From Pedobacter hiemivivus (GTDB taxonomy: Bacteria > Bacteroidota > Bacteroidia > Sphingobacteriales > Sphingobacteriaceae), in assembly GCF_004331685.1 (NCBI RefSeq), contig NZ_SJSM01000012.1:1-64000 (forward strand): a DNA stretch of 64,000 bases, read 5' to 3'. A model generated the notes under the pieces. It did no database searches. It was not told the origin of the DNA and saw only the letters and a list, made by a program, of their open reading frames with translations. Positions 25,946-34,014 of this stretch are shown one piece after another (position 1 is the stretch's first letter; each line of letters begins with the position of its first letter). The translations under genes were made by a program, and so were the position numbers.

Positions 25946-26923
25946 ATGATCAAAGATCAAGAGATGGAAATTACACCAGAAATTACCGACCGCCTTTCCA
26001 AACTTCAGGAAAAATTTGCGGCCATGGGCCAGGATATCAACGCCTATCTGGACGGATTGCTTTATGCAGATTATCTGACCTATTGGGACTATATACATTT
26101 AGATACTTTATTGAGTCTTCAGACTCCGAAAACACCTTTTCCTGACGAAGAGATTTTTATCATGTATCACCAGATTACCGAGCTGTACTTTAAGCTGACC
26201 CTGCATGAATGCAGGCAAATCAGTGGACATGCAACATTAACATCCGGTTTTTTTGTCGAAAGGTTAAAACGAATCAACGCTTACTTTACTGCTTTGGTCT
26301 CTTCGTTTGACATTATGGTAGATGGAATGGACAAATCACAGTTCTTGAAATTCAGGATGTCGTTGCTTCCCGCGAGTGGTTTCCAATCCGGACAGTACCG
26401 CATGATTGAAATCTATGCTGCAGATCTCATTCGGCTGGTTGACAAAAGCAAGCGGGAAGAATTGACAGCATCTACCGTTGAGGAACAGTTTGAATACCTG
26501 TACTGGAAATTTGGTGCCTCAGAATTGTCGACCGGAAAGCAAACCCTGACCCTGCAGCAGTTCATTGCCAAGTATGCTGCTGGGTTCCTGCAGTTAGCAA
26601 ACGATTGTGTCCAAACGAATTTTGCAGCACTTTACAGGAAGCTGGTTAGAGAAGGCCAGGATGTGACCGAAGTGGAAAACGAACTGCGCAAACTCGACCT
26701 ATTTGTGAATGTAGAATGGCCGTTGTCTCACTATAAGTCAGCTGTGCGCTACCTGGAAAAAGACCCAGTAGACATTGCGGCCACAGGAGGTACCAATTGG
26801 CAAAAATACCTGCCTCCACGCTTTCAAAAAAGAATCTTCTTCCCCTTTTTGTGGACTGAGGAACAACTGGAAGAGTGGGGTAAAACATGGGTAATGAATA
26901 TATTAAAGAGTTATAAAATATAA
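25946..26923 (+). CDS. kynA: tryptophan 2,3-dioxygenase
   Basis: About 325 aa of a heme dioxygenase: YADYLTYWDYIHLDTLLSLQ, FIMYHQITELYFKLTLHE, SLLPASGFQSGQYRMIE (substrate pocket) and the C-terminal LSHYKSAVRYL with ATGGTNW. It opens the indole ring of tryptophan to N-formylkynurenine, the step two before kynureninase. Start codons at 25946 and 25964 are both possible; the TTG at 25928 is less likely. The operon ends in a very strong hairpin directly after the stop codon. Confidence 0.93.
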   Translation: MIKDQEMEITPEITDRLSKLQEKFAAMGQDINAYLDGLLYADYLTYWDYIHLDTLLSLQTPKTPFPDEEIFIMYHQITELYFKLTLHECRQISGHATLTSGFFVERLKRINAYFTALVSSFDIMVDGMDKSQFLKFRMSLLPASGFQSGQYRMIEIYAADLIRLVDKSKREELTASTVEEQFEYLYWKFGASELSTGKQTLTLQQFIAKYAAGFLQLANDCVQTNFAALYRKLVREGQDVTEVENELRKLDLFVNVEWPLSHYKSAVRYLEKDPVDIAATGGTNWQKYLPPRFQKRIFFPFLWTEEQLEEWGKTWVMNILKSYKI

Positions 26924-26966
26924 TGAAATGCAAAGGAGATTCCTCAGGAATCTCCTTTGCATTTCA
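26924..26966. terminator. 20-bp perfect hairpin after the tryptophan operon
   Basis: Arms 26924-26943 and 26947-26966 pair perfectly around a 3-base loop immediately after the stop codon. The arms start TGAAATGCAAAGG. No long T run follows, so it could be a Rho-independent terminator with a weak U tract, or an mRNA-end stabiliser. Confidence 0.7.
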
Positions 26967-26985
26967 GTTCGTGGGCAGGGCTGGA

Positions 26986-27084
26986 CTATTTATTGAAAAA
27001 ACTATAGCTGCTGCCGAGCTCGTAATCGCCGATGGTATAACCTTGTAACGGTGATGTATTGGTGGTGTACAGGCATGATGAGTA
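26986..27084 (-). pseudogene. possible C-terminal gene remnant
   Basis: The minus strand reads TSPLQGYTIGDYELGSSYSF followed by FNK and a stop. It looks like a genuine protein C-terminus, but two stops end the frame after about 32 codons and there is no start. Family not recognised. Probably the leftover end of a deleted gene. Confidence 0.25.
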
Positions 27085-27173
27085 TCATCATAAAGCCTGT
27101 TCTCCGTCAATTAAATAAGGAAATATTAGTCCAAGATTTACAGGGTATTTCATCGCCATGCTATTGCTATAAA

Positions 27174-27632
27174 ATGATTAAGATCCGAATTGCTACAAAT
27201 CTTCTGAAAAGGCCATTTCTCTTGCTGTTTTTATTCATGTGGCCAATTTTTAGTTTTAAAAATATTAGCGCAGATCTTGAGAAATGGATTTTAACAAAAC
27301 AATGCACACTTAAAGTAAACGGTAGCACCAATATCAACAAATTCAGCTGTATCATTCCTGAGTATACTCAACCGGATACCCTGGTGTTTTATAAGAGGAA
27401 TAAGAATGAGCTGATGAAGATTACAGGATCAATGGCCCTTGAGGTCCAAAAGTTTGACTGCAAGAATGCGATGATGACTAGTGATTTGAGAAAGACGCTT
27501 AAAGCTAAGGTCTATCCGAAGATCATTATCCGGTTTCTAAATCTAAGTCGATATCCAGACCCTTCTATGAAAGAACGTGCCATCAGTGGTGCAGTAACCA
27601 TTGAACTTTCGGGAATAGTGAAGCGTTTTTAG
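27174..27632 (+). CDS. truncated YceI-like exported protein
   Basis: The 152-aa protein has a signal-like hydrophobic N-terminus (about 10-30) and then CTLKVNGSTNINKFSCII, DLRKTLKAKVYPKIIIRF and AISGAVTIELSGIVKRF. The order resembles the YceI lipocalin-like beta-barrel that carries isoprenoid ligands in the periplasm. It stops at GIVKRF, about 40-50 residues before a normal YceI end, although the full YceI gene at 28137 continues past the equivalent point. It may be a broken paralogue. The ATG at 27174 is preferred over the upstream frame start at 27051. Confidence 0.5.
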   Translation: MIKIRIATNLLKRPFLLLFLFMWPIFSFKNISADLEKWILTKQCTLKVNGSTNINKFSCIIPEYTQPDTLVFYKRNKNELMKITGSMALEVQKFDCKNAMMTSDLRKTLKAKVYPKIIIRFLNLSRYPDPSMKERAISGAVTIELSGIVKRF

Positions 27633-27684
27633 GTATAATAATCCCCTGTTTAATTCAGATGGAAACAGAGATATACTTTTCTAT

Positions 27685-27933
27685 TTGCACGCCTTTGTAA
27701 TCAGTTTTGCCTTATCCTGGTTTTGGGATCGCTTTAAGGGGCTATTCAATGGAGCCTTTATCTTAAGAGGGCTGGAATTCGGTTCTGTATACGCACTAGT
27801 CGCTTTACTGCCCGTGATGTGGATCACATTTAGTGCAATGGATGTTACTGCGTTGATGGTCCTCAGTTGGTTTCTTTATGGTTTCGCCCAGGCAATCATT
27901 GCCGGTATTTTATTTGCAAAGTTCAATCCTTAA
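27685..27933 (+). pseudogene. small membrane protein, probably N-terminally truncated
   Basis: About 82 codons encode two or three membrane helices (FVISFALSWFW; SVYALVALLPVMWITF; MVLSWFLYGFAQAIIAGILF). Its similarity to DUF1761-like Bacteroidota membrane proteins, which carry WDR-KG and a C-terminal YG..QA..AG motif, is tentative. There is no ATG: the frame opens with TTG and continues upstream into the broken YceI-like gene in another frame. Likely the surviving C-terminal part of a longer gene. Confidence 0.35.
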
Positions 27934-28046
27934 GGGTTACTTTTTTTAGGAACTGCTGTAACTGGTTTTCTCTCATTCATCAGTATTGGTTTTTATTTCT
28001 TTTTGAGAAAACTACATGGTTGGTTTCTTTGGAATTTAAAGGGTTT

Positions 28047-28060
28047 ATGATGATGATCAT
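28047..28060. promoter_or_regulatory. FNR-type palindrome before the YceI operon
   Basis: ATGAT-GATG-ATCAT, a perfect 5-4-5 palindrome of the FNR/FixK class (NTGAT-N4-ATCAN), centred 83 bases before the YceI start codon. A perfect -7 element (28105-28112) lies 55 bases downstream of the site centre. Matching sites occur at 33940 and 35425. Confidence 0.65.
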
Positions 28061-28104
28061 TATTTTGAATGTTTGAAATCATCGTGGGAGGAAAATCTTC
28101 ATTG

Positions 28105-28112
28105 TAATTTTG
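28105..28112 (+). promoter_or_regulatory. candidate -7 element of the YceI operon
   Basis: TAATTTTG matches the Bacteroidota -7 consensus TAnnTTTG exactly, 25 bases before the start codon. No TTTG occurs at the proper -33 spacing, which suits an activator-dependent promoter. Confidence 0.5.
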
Positions 28113-28136
28113 GTTAAATTATTTAATTAGAATATT

Positions 28137-28763
28137 ATGAAAAAGATGTTGTGCACTACGCTTCAACCTATCCGTTTTAAATACCTGATCGTTCTCATTT
28201 TTGTCGGTGTTGGGATCAGCAATAGCTTACAAGCACAGATTGTATATAAACTATATGGCGCTAAAGAAAATATCGTAAAGATCGCGGGCAAGTCAAACAT
28301 CCACGATTGGACGATGACGGCGGAAAATTTAGCATGTGATGCAAATTTCGGTCCCGTTTCCGGAGCGGCTGGGGTACCTAAAAAACTGATTTCACTAAAT
28401 TTTAGTGTGAAGTCTAAAAACTTAAAGAGCGAAAGTGAGTCTATGAATAACCGCACTTATAAAGTCATTAAGGCTGATGCCTATCCCGATATTGACTTTA
28501 AGCTCCGTGAAGCAACTATTTCAGCGCTGCAGAAAAATAAATTTTCAGTTGATGCAACCGGTACACTTACGATTGCGGGAGTTTCCAAGATCATTACTTT
28601 ACACGTAAATGGGGAAGTGAATGCTGATCATACCATTTTATGCACTGGTCAGCAAAAAATAAAGCTAACCGATTATGGCATACAGCCTCCCAGCTATATG
28701 CTCGGTGCCATGAAGGTGGGTAACGAACTGACCATCTTATTTACGCTCAATTTTAAAAAGTAA
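28137..28763 (+). CDS. YceI-family periplasmic protein
   Basis: The 208-aa protein has an N-terminal signal peptide (about 1-33, ending NSLQAQ) and a full YceI domain: IAGKSNIHDWTMTAENLACD, SMNNRTYKVIKADAYPDIDF, FSVDATGTLTIAGVSKII and GNELTILFTLNF. YceI proteins are lipocalin-like carriers of isoprenoid quinones or similar lipids. It starts an operon with a porin (30-base gap) and a CoA transferase and sits behind a perfect FNR-type site, suggesting induction when oxygen is low. Confidence 0.85.
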   Translation: MKKMLCTTLQPIRFKYLIVLIFVGVGISNSLQAQIVYKLYGAKENIVKIAGKSNIHDWTMTAENLACDANFGPVSGAAGVPKKLISLNFSVKSKNLKSESESMNNRTYKVIKADAYPDIDFKLREATISALQKNKFSVDATGTLTIAGVSKIITLHVNGEVNADHTILCTGQQKIKLTDYGIQPPSYMLGAMKVGNELTILFTLNFKK

Positions 28764-28793
28764 CCCGTTAAAAATAACTATAAATAAAAAAAC

Positions 28794-30173
28794 ATGAGAC
28801 TTAAAAATACCCAACGCTTAGTGCCCATAACTGTGTTAATGTGGATTTGCTTTATTCCGCTCAGTCAAGCGCAGTTTCAAAAAATAGACAATTTGAGACC
28901 CTATGACAAAACCGGTATCAATGTATTTGAAGATCCGAAAGATACGGTCACCACATTTGACGGATTAAAATTGAAATTTGGAGCTGGTTTTACACAGCAG
29001 TTTCAAAACCTGAAACATAAAAACCCAGACGCTTTGAACAACACAATAGGGTCATTTAATCCTCTTGTGGCAGGTAATAGGTTAAAAGTAATTACCCCCG
29101 GGTTTCAAACCGCCCAGGCTAACCTATATATGGACGTGCAATTGGCCGACGGGATTAGGTTAAACATTACCAGTTACCTTTCTACGAAGCATCACAATGA
29201 GAACTGGGTCAAAGGCGGATACATCCAGTTTGATAAGCTCCCTTTTAAAGGTCAGATCTGGGACAACATCATGAAAATCGCAACCCTTAAGATCGGACAC
29301 TTTGAGGTAGACTACGGTGATCAGCACTTTCGTAGAAGTGACGGAGGAAACGCGATTTATAATCCATTTATGGAGGGGAATATTGTCGATGAGTTTGCAA
29401 CAGAGATTGGCGGACAGGTCATGTTAAGGAAAAATGGTTTTTTTGGATTGCTGGCTGCAACCAATGGTATGATAAAAGGCAATATAGATTCATTGTATGC
29501 AGCCTCAAATCCTGATGGAGACTACCATAAATCTCCGTCAATACTGTTGAAAGCTGGATTTGACAAGCAAATCATGAAAGATGTGCGGGTAAGGGTTAGC
29601 GGATCTTATTATGGCAATCAAAGTTCCGGCGGAAATACCATTTTTGGCGGTGACCGCTCCGGATCTAATTATCAGTATGTGATGGAACTAAATTCTGCCA
29701 ATCCTAGCAGTACAACAGGTGCAGGTACCCCATTGGCATTCTCCGGCCGTTTTAACCCCGGGTTCAATAAAAAAGTAAACACGATTATGCTCAACGGTTT
29801 TTTAAAAGTAAAAGGGTTTGAATTGTTTGGAACCTACGAAACCGCTTCGGGAAGAACAGCTAAAGAAACAGACACGAGGAAAATGAAACAATTTGCAGCC
29901 GATGCGGTCTACCGATTCGGAAAAACCGAGAACTTTTTTATCGGTGCCAAATACAATACAGTTACTGCGCGTTTAGCCAATTCTGCAGCGATCACCTATA
30001 CTGACGACGTGAAAGTTGACCGCATTGCGGGAGCAGCGGGCTGGTTTTTAACTAGAAATATCCTTCTAAAAGGAGAGTACGTAGTCCAGAAATATAAAGA
30101 TTTTCCTATTCAGGATTACCGTGCCGGGGGCAAATTTAATGGATATGTGATAGAAGCAGTGGTTGGTTTTTAA
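28794..30173 (+). CDS. outer-membrane porin-like beta-barrel
   Basis: This 459-aa protein has a signal peptide (about 1-27, ending SQAQ) and a series of amphipathic strands typical of an outer-membrane barrel: LKFGAGFTQQFQNL, TAQANLYMDVQLADGIRLNI, FEVDYGDQHFRRSDGGNAIY, and a terminal strand ending VIEAVVGF with the aromatic C-terminal residue used for barrel insertion. It resembles OprO/OprP-like or generic Bacteroidota porins. Substrate unknown. It is the second gene of the YceI operon. Confidence 0.75.
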   Translation: MRLKNTQRLVPITVLMWICFIPLSQAQFQKIDNLRPYDKTGINVFEDPKDTVTTFDGLKLKFGAGFTQQFQNLKHKNPDALNNTIGSFNPLVAGNRLKVITPGFQTAQANLYMDVQLADGIRLNITSYLSTKHHNENWVKGGYIQFDKLPFKGQIWDNIMKIATLKIGHFEVDYGDQHFRRSDGGNAIYNPFMEGNIVDEFATEIGGQVMLRKNGFFGLLAATNGMIKGNIDSLYAASNPDGDYHKSPSILLKAGFDKQIMKDVRVRVSGSYYGNQSSGGNTIFGGDRSGSNYQYVMELNSANPSSTTGAGTPLAFSGRFNPGFNKKVNTIMLNGFLKVKGFELFGTYETASGRTAKETDTRKMKQFAADAVYRFGKTENFFIGAKYNTVTARLANSAAITYTDDVKVDRIAGAAGWFLTRNILLKGEYVVQKYKDFPIQDYRAGGKFNGYVIEAVVGF

Positions 30174-30225
30174 TGTAACTTGAAAAATAATTTAGCAAGA
30201 AAGATTTATAGAAATTAAGGCATTT

Positions 30226-31500
30226 ATGGAGTTAAAGCATACTGAAGCTGCAGAGGCAGTCAAATTAATTACATCGGGAAACAGGGTTTTTATTCATGGT
30301 GGCGCAGCTACTCCTGTCTTTCTGGTTAAAGCGATGCAGAATAGGCATACAGATCTTGAGAATGTCGAGCTGGTAAGTATTACGACTTTGGGAGATGTTG
30401 ATTTCGATACTGATATATATCGCAAATCATTCTTCTTCAATTCTTTATTCGTTTCTGCGGCAACCCGCGCAGTCGCCAATAGCAGCCGTGGTGATTATGT
30501 GCCTATCTTCCTGAGTCAGATTCCACAGTTGTTTTATGGGAATATTTTGCCAATTGATGTAGCTCTTGTTCAGGTATCTCCTCCAGACAAACATGGTTAC
30601 TGTTCTTTGGGAACTTCTGTTGATATTGCAAAGGCTGCTGTTGATACGGCTAAGATTGTGATCGCCCAGGTAAACGACAGAATGCCAAGAACCCATGGGG
30701 AAAGCTTTATTCATATAGACAAATTAGCAGCTTTAGTTTACCATAATGCCGAATTGCCAGAAGTAGATTATTCCTTTGCAGTTAATGATATTGTTGGTAA
30801 GATTGGATACAATGTGGCCTCGCTTGTTGAAGATGGAGCCACGTTGCAACTAGGAATTGGAAGCATTCCTGATCAGGTCCTCAAAAATCTTGGTGGACAT
30901 AAAGATCTTGGGCTACATACCGAGATGTTTTCTGACGGGATCATTGACCTGATCCATAAAGGGGTGATCAATAACAGCCTAAAGAAGTTGAATCGTGGCA
31001 GATCTGTCACTTCATTTATCACAGGTACTCGAAAACTTTACGATTTTGTTGATGACAATCCCTCGATTCGTGTGATGAACATCAGTTATGTGAATGACAC
31101 CAGCATCATCAGGCAAAATGCAAAGGCAACAGCGATAAATAGCGCAATAGAATTGGATCTCACTGGTCAGGTGTGTGCTGATTCTATAGGAACCTATCAA
31201 TATTCCGGTATAGGTGGTCAAATGGACTTTATGCGTGGTGCATCTTTATCTGAGGGTGGAAAGCCGATCATCGCACTGCCTTCTCAAACACAGAAAGGCA
31301 TTAGCCGAATCGTTCCGTTTCTTAAGGAAGGAGCGGGGGTGGTTACCACAAGAGGACATGTTCACTGGGTTGTGACCGAATATGGAATGGTAAATTTGTT
31401 TGGTAAATCTCTAAAGCAAAGGGCAAAGGCATTGATTGAAATCGCACACCCCAATCATCGTGAGATGCTAGACAAGGCATACTTTAGCCGGTTTGACTGA
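30226..31500 (+). CDS. acetyl-CoA hydrolase / 4-hydroxybutyrate CoA-transferase family protein
   Basis: The 424-aa protein shows the class I CoA-transferase pattern of the AcH1/Cat2 family: SGNRVFIHGGAATPVFLVKA, VQVSPPDKHGYCSLGTSVD, LQLGIGSIPDQVL, HTEMFSDGIIDL (containing the Glu that forms the CoA thioester), SGIGGQMDFMRGA and EYGMVNLFGKSL. It moves CoA between acetyl-CoA and short acids (acetate, 4-hydroxybutyrate, succinate). In the YceI operon behind an FNR-type site, with a semialdehyde dehydrogenase nearby, it suggests fermentative or C4 carbon handling at low oxygen. The exact acid is not determined. Confidence 0.85.
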   Translation: MELKHTEAAEAVKLITSGNRVFIHGGAATPVFLVKAMQNRHTDLENVELVSITTLGDVDFDTDIYRKSFFFNSLFVSAATRAVANSSRGDYVPIFLSQIPQLFYGNILPIDVALVQVSPPDKHGYCSLGTSVDIAKAAVDTAKIVIAQVNDRMPRTHGESFIHIDKLAALVYHNAELPEVDYSFAVNDIVGKIGYNVASLVEDGATLQLGIGSIPDQVLKNLGGHKDLGLHTEMFSDGIIDLIHKGVINNSLKKLNRGRSVTSFITGTRKLYDFVDDNPSIRVMNISYVNDTSIIRQNAKATAINSAIELDLTGQVCADSIGTYQYSGIGGQMDFMRGASLSEGGKPIIALPSQTQKGISRIVPFLKEGAGVVTTRGHVHWVVTEYGMVNLFGKSLKQRAKALIEIAHPNHREMLDKAYFSRFD

Positions 31501-31540
31501 TAAAACACAAATTATCCTGGATGGGGGAGTAATTGCTTAA

Positions 31541-32593
31541 TTAGTTCTTCATTTTTGCAAGTCTTTCCAGATCCAGTACAGTAATGGTTATGCCTTCACG
31601 ATCAATTAATTTTTCATTGTGGAAATCTGATAGGGTTCTACTTACCGTTTCGGTAGCCATACAGGCCATGGCTGCTAAGTCTTCCCTGGCAATGCTGAAA
31701 AAATCTTTTTTTACAATTTGCTGGTGATACAGGCGAAGAATGGCTCCGGCCATTTTTTTTCTGACTGAATCATAGGCCAGTTCTAGTAGTTGTTCTTCTT
31801 TTTCCTGGTTGTCACGAGATAAAAGATGAATGAACTTTCTTGCTACTTCGGGATAAAGGTTGATTAGCTTTTCAATTTCTTCTATGGGGATCAGGCAAAG
31901 TATACTATCCTCTATTGTGGTAGCAGTATCGGTATAGGCGCTTTTGCTTAAAATGGCACTGATGCCGAGATAATCCCCTATGCTATACATACCGGTCATG
32001 AGTTCACGTCCATCCTGTGAAAGCTTAATGGTTTTAACCTTACCCTGAGTAATCAGGTACAAACCTCTACCATGATCTCCTTCATAGTAAAGCACGTGGT
32101 TTTTCCTGAATTCATGGCCTTTATGACCTGCTATGATCTTGGTAAATTCTGCCAGTCCGTCTGTTTTGGAAACCAATACTTTGAACTCCTCTGTTATGTT
32201 TTTATTCTGAAGTTTCTGGTAGGCTTGTTTTCTCAGTCTAACATCGATAGCATTGAGCAGTTCAATGTCATCAAAGGGTTTGGTCAGGTAATCATCTGCG
32301 CCCATCTCCATTCCTTTGCGCAAGTCGTTGTGCTCAGCTTTGGCTGTTAAAAAAATAAATGGAATTGAGGTTGTTTCTGCATACCTGTTTAACATATACA
32401 ATACCCCGTATCCGTCAAGTTCAGGCATCATGATATCGCAAAGAATGATGTCTGGAATATGTTTTAAAGCCATTTCTACACCAACCTTGCCATTGTCAGC
32501 TTCAAAAACAGTGTATTTAGCCATTTCCAGGATCTCAACTATGTTCCCTCTTATGCCATCGTGATCTTCAATGATCAATATTTTTTTGTTCAT
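31541..32593 (-). CDS. response regulator: receiver fused to a Crp/FNR DNA-binding module
   Basis: The 350-aa protein has a receiver domain (1-120; phospho-acceptor Asp53 in LCDIMMPELD, Lys in the TKPF motif), a cyclic-nucleotide-binding-like barrel (about 150-265; VLYYEGDHGRGLYLITQGKV) and a Crp-type HTH (about 295-350). The recognition helix contains ETVSR (315-319), the Glu/Ser/Arg set that FNR uses to read TTGAT, rather than the CRP set. There are no FNR cysteines, so oxygen would be sensed through the partner kinase. Its start overlaps the end of that kinase gene by 4 bases, showing translational coupling. In effect FixJ and FixK are one protein. Confidence 0.9.
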   Translation of the reverse strand: MNKKILIIEDHDGIRGNIVEILEMAKYTVFEADNGKVGVEMALKHIPDIILCDIMMPELDGYGVLYMLNRYAETTSIPFIFLTAKAEHNDLRKGMEMGADDYLTKPFDDIELLNAIDVRLRKQAYQKLQNKNITEEFKVLVSKTDGLAEFTKIIAGHKGHEFRKNHVLYYEGDHGRGLYLITQGKVKTIKLSQDGRELMTGMYSIGDYLGISAILSKSAYTDTATTIEDSILCLIPIEEIEKLINLYPEVARKFIHLLSRDNQEKEEQLLELAYDSVRKKMAGAILRLYHQQIVKKDFFSIAREDLAAMACMATETVSRTLSDFHNEKLIDREGITITVLDLERLAKMKN

Positions 32594-33840
32594 GATTGTG
32601 GAAATGTGAGGGTAAAAAGCGTACCTCGGTTAATTCTGCTTTTGAAATCTACTTTACCATTCATCAGGTCGGTATATCTGGAAAGTATGCTTAATCCAAG
32701 TCCGTTACCAGAGATCTTTCCCGTATTGTGGGCTCGGAAAAATGGTTCACAAAGATGTTTCTGATCTTCAATAGGTATTCCGATGCCATTGTCACAAATT
32801 CTGATGGTGCAGTTGTTTTCATTGATTTTGGTGTAGAATTGTATGGAACTTTCTTCGCCAGAGTATTTTATAGCGTTATCAATGAGTATAACGATGCAGT
32901 TTTTTAAGAGTGTTTGGTCTAGTGTGATCATCAATTCCGAGCCTCTATGCACGAAAACTATTTTCTGTCTCCCATTTAATGCAATCTGCATCTCCTCAAT
33001 AATTTCTGCAGCGAATTCTGCCAAATTAAAATGGCTGAATTTGGCCTGTACTTTCCCTGTATCCAATTTTTCGAGGGAAAGGAAATCATTCAGAATTGCA
33101 GTAACATTCTGTACAGCATCTTTTATCTTGCCTACATGTTTACCGATATTGGGACTGTCAAAAGGAAGCGCATAGCGTTCAATAAGTGATGCAGAAAGCT
33201 GTACCATACTCAAAGGTGTACGGAATTCATGTGATGCAATGGAAACGAACCGACTTTTAAGCTTACCCAATTCCTGTTCTTTTGCCAGTGATAAGCTCAA
33301 TTCCTGTTGTGTTTGTTCCAAGGTAAAAACTGTATTATGTAAGTTTTCAATAGAGAGGTTCAATTCAGCTTTTGTCTGCTCTAAGGCATCAACGGTTTCC
33401 CGAAGGGAAACCGTACGCTCTTGTACCTGATCTTCCAGCGACGTTGCATAATCCTGAAGTTGTGATTCGGCTTCTTTTTCCCTACTCAAGTCATGAATAA
33501 AACCAGCATAAACGACCCTTCCAGAGTACCTGACTTCACTGACACCCAATCTAAAAGGAAACTGACTTCCATTTTTTCTCATGCCGGTCAATTCTCTTCC
33601 AATACCAATAATGCTGGCGTCACCAGTTTTTTTATAACGAAACAGGTAACCGTCATGATACCCCCGATCAGGTTGTGGCATTAGCATAGATATATTTTTT
33701 CCAAGTACTTCTTGCTCGGTATAGTTGAAAAGTTTGCAGGCAGAGGGATTAATGGATTCAATTACCCCTTGGTCATCTATTGTGATCAGACCGTCTATCG
33801 CATTGTCGATAATCGCTTTCAGCAAAACGGAATTTTCCAT
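32590..33840 (-). CDS. FixL-like heme-PAS sensor histidine kinase
   Basis: This 416-aa cytoplasmic kinase has a PAS domain (1-120), a coiled coil (about 123-195), HisKA with His204 in IASHEFRTPLSMV, and a HATPase (LIDNAIKYSGE, DNGIGIP, GNGLGLSIL). The PAS keeps the FixL heme features at identical spacing: His62 (axial ligand, FixL His200), Arg68 (Arg206) and Arg82 in IIGIGRE (Arg220, the oxygen-contact residue). By homology it binds heme and loses kinase activity when O2 is bound. No membrane helix, as in Bradyrhizobium FixL. It is encoded with, and just before, its likely target regulator. Confidence 0.88.
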   Translation of the reverse strand: MENSVLLKAIIDNAIDGLITIDDQGVIESINPSACKLFNYTEQEVLGKNISMLMPQPDRGYHDGYLFRYKKTGDASIIGIGRELTGMRKNGSQFPFRLGVSEVRYSGRVVYAGFIHDLSREKEAESQLQDYATSLEDQVQERTVSLRETVDALEQTKAELNLSIENLHNTVFTLEQTQQELSLSLAKEQELGKLKSRFVSIASHEFRTPLSMVQLSASLIERYALPFDSPNIGKHVGKIKDAVQNVTAILNDFLSLEKLDTGKVQAKFSHFNLAEFAAEIIEEMQIALNGRQKIVFVHRGSELMITLDQTLLKNCIVILIDNAIKYSGEESSIQFYTKINENNCTIRICDNGIGIPIEDQKHLCEPFFRAHNTGKISGNGLGLSILSRYTDLMNGKVDFKSRINRGTLFTLTFPQS

Positions 33841-33851
33841 AAAATAGGGTT

Positions 33852-33870
33852 ACAGATCATACTAATCTGT
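33852..33870. promoter_or_regulatory. second palindrome before the sensor operon
   Basis: ACAGAT - 7 bases - ATCTGT, perfect arms, 12 bases before the kinase start codon on the minus strand. It does not match the FNR-type motif and could be a different operator or an RNA hairpin in the 5' leader. Confidence 0.35.
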
Positions 33871-33939
33871 TCTATACCTACAATCTGTAGGCGGTTTTGT
33901 TTTAATTATATGGGATGATGATGAGTATCTTCTCTGTAG

Positions 33940-33953
33940 ATGATTCCCATCAT
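33940..33953. promoter_or_regulatory. FNR-type palindrome between sensor operon and aldehyde dehydrogenase
   Basis: ATGAT-TCCC-ATCAT, a perfect 5-4-5 palindrome centred 68 bases before the aldehyde dehydrogenase and about 106 bases before the divergent kinase. An imperfect copy, ATGAT-GAGT-ATCTT, lies 22 bases away (33918-33931). Could serve both directions, including autoregulation. Confidence 0.65.
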
Positions 33954-34014
33954 TTCCCAGGTTGGCGATTACGCGGACCTTTATGCTTTATCTACCAAAT
34001 AAACAATCCACATT

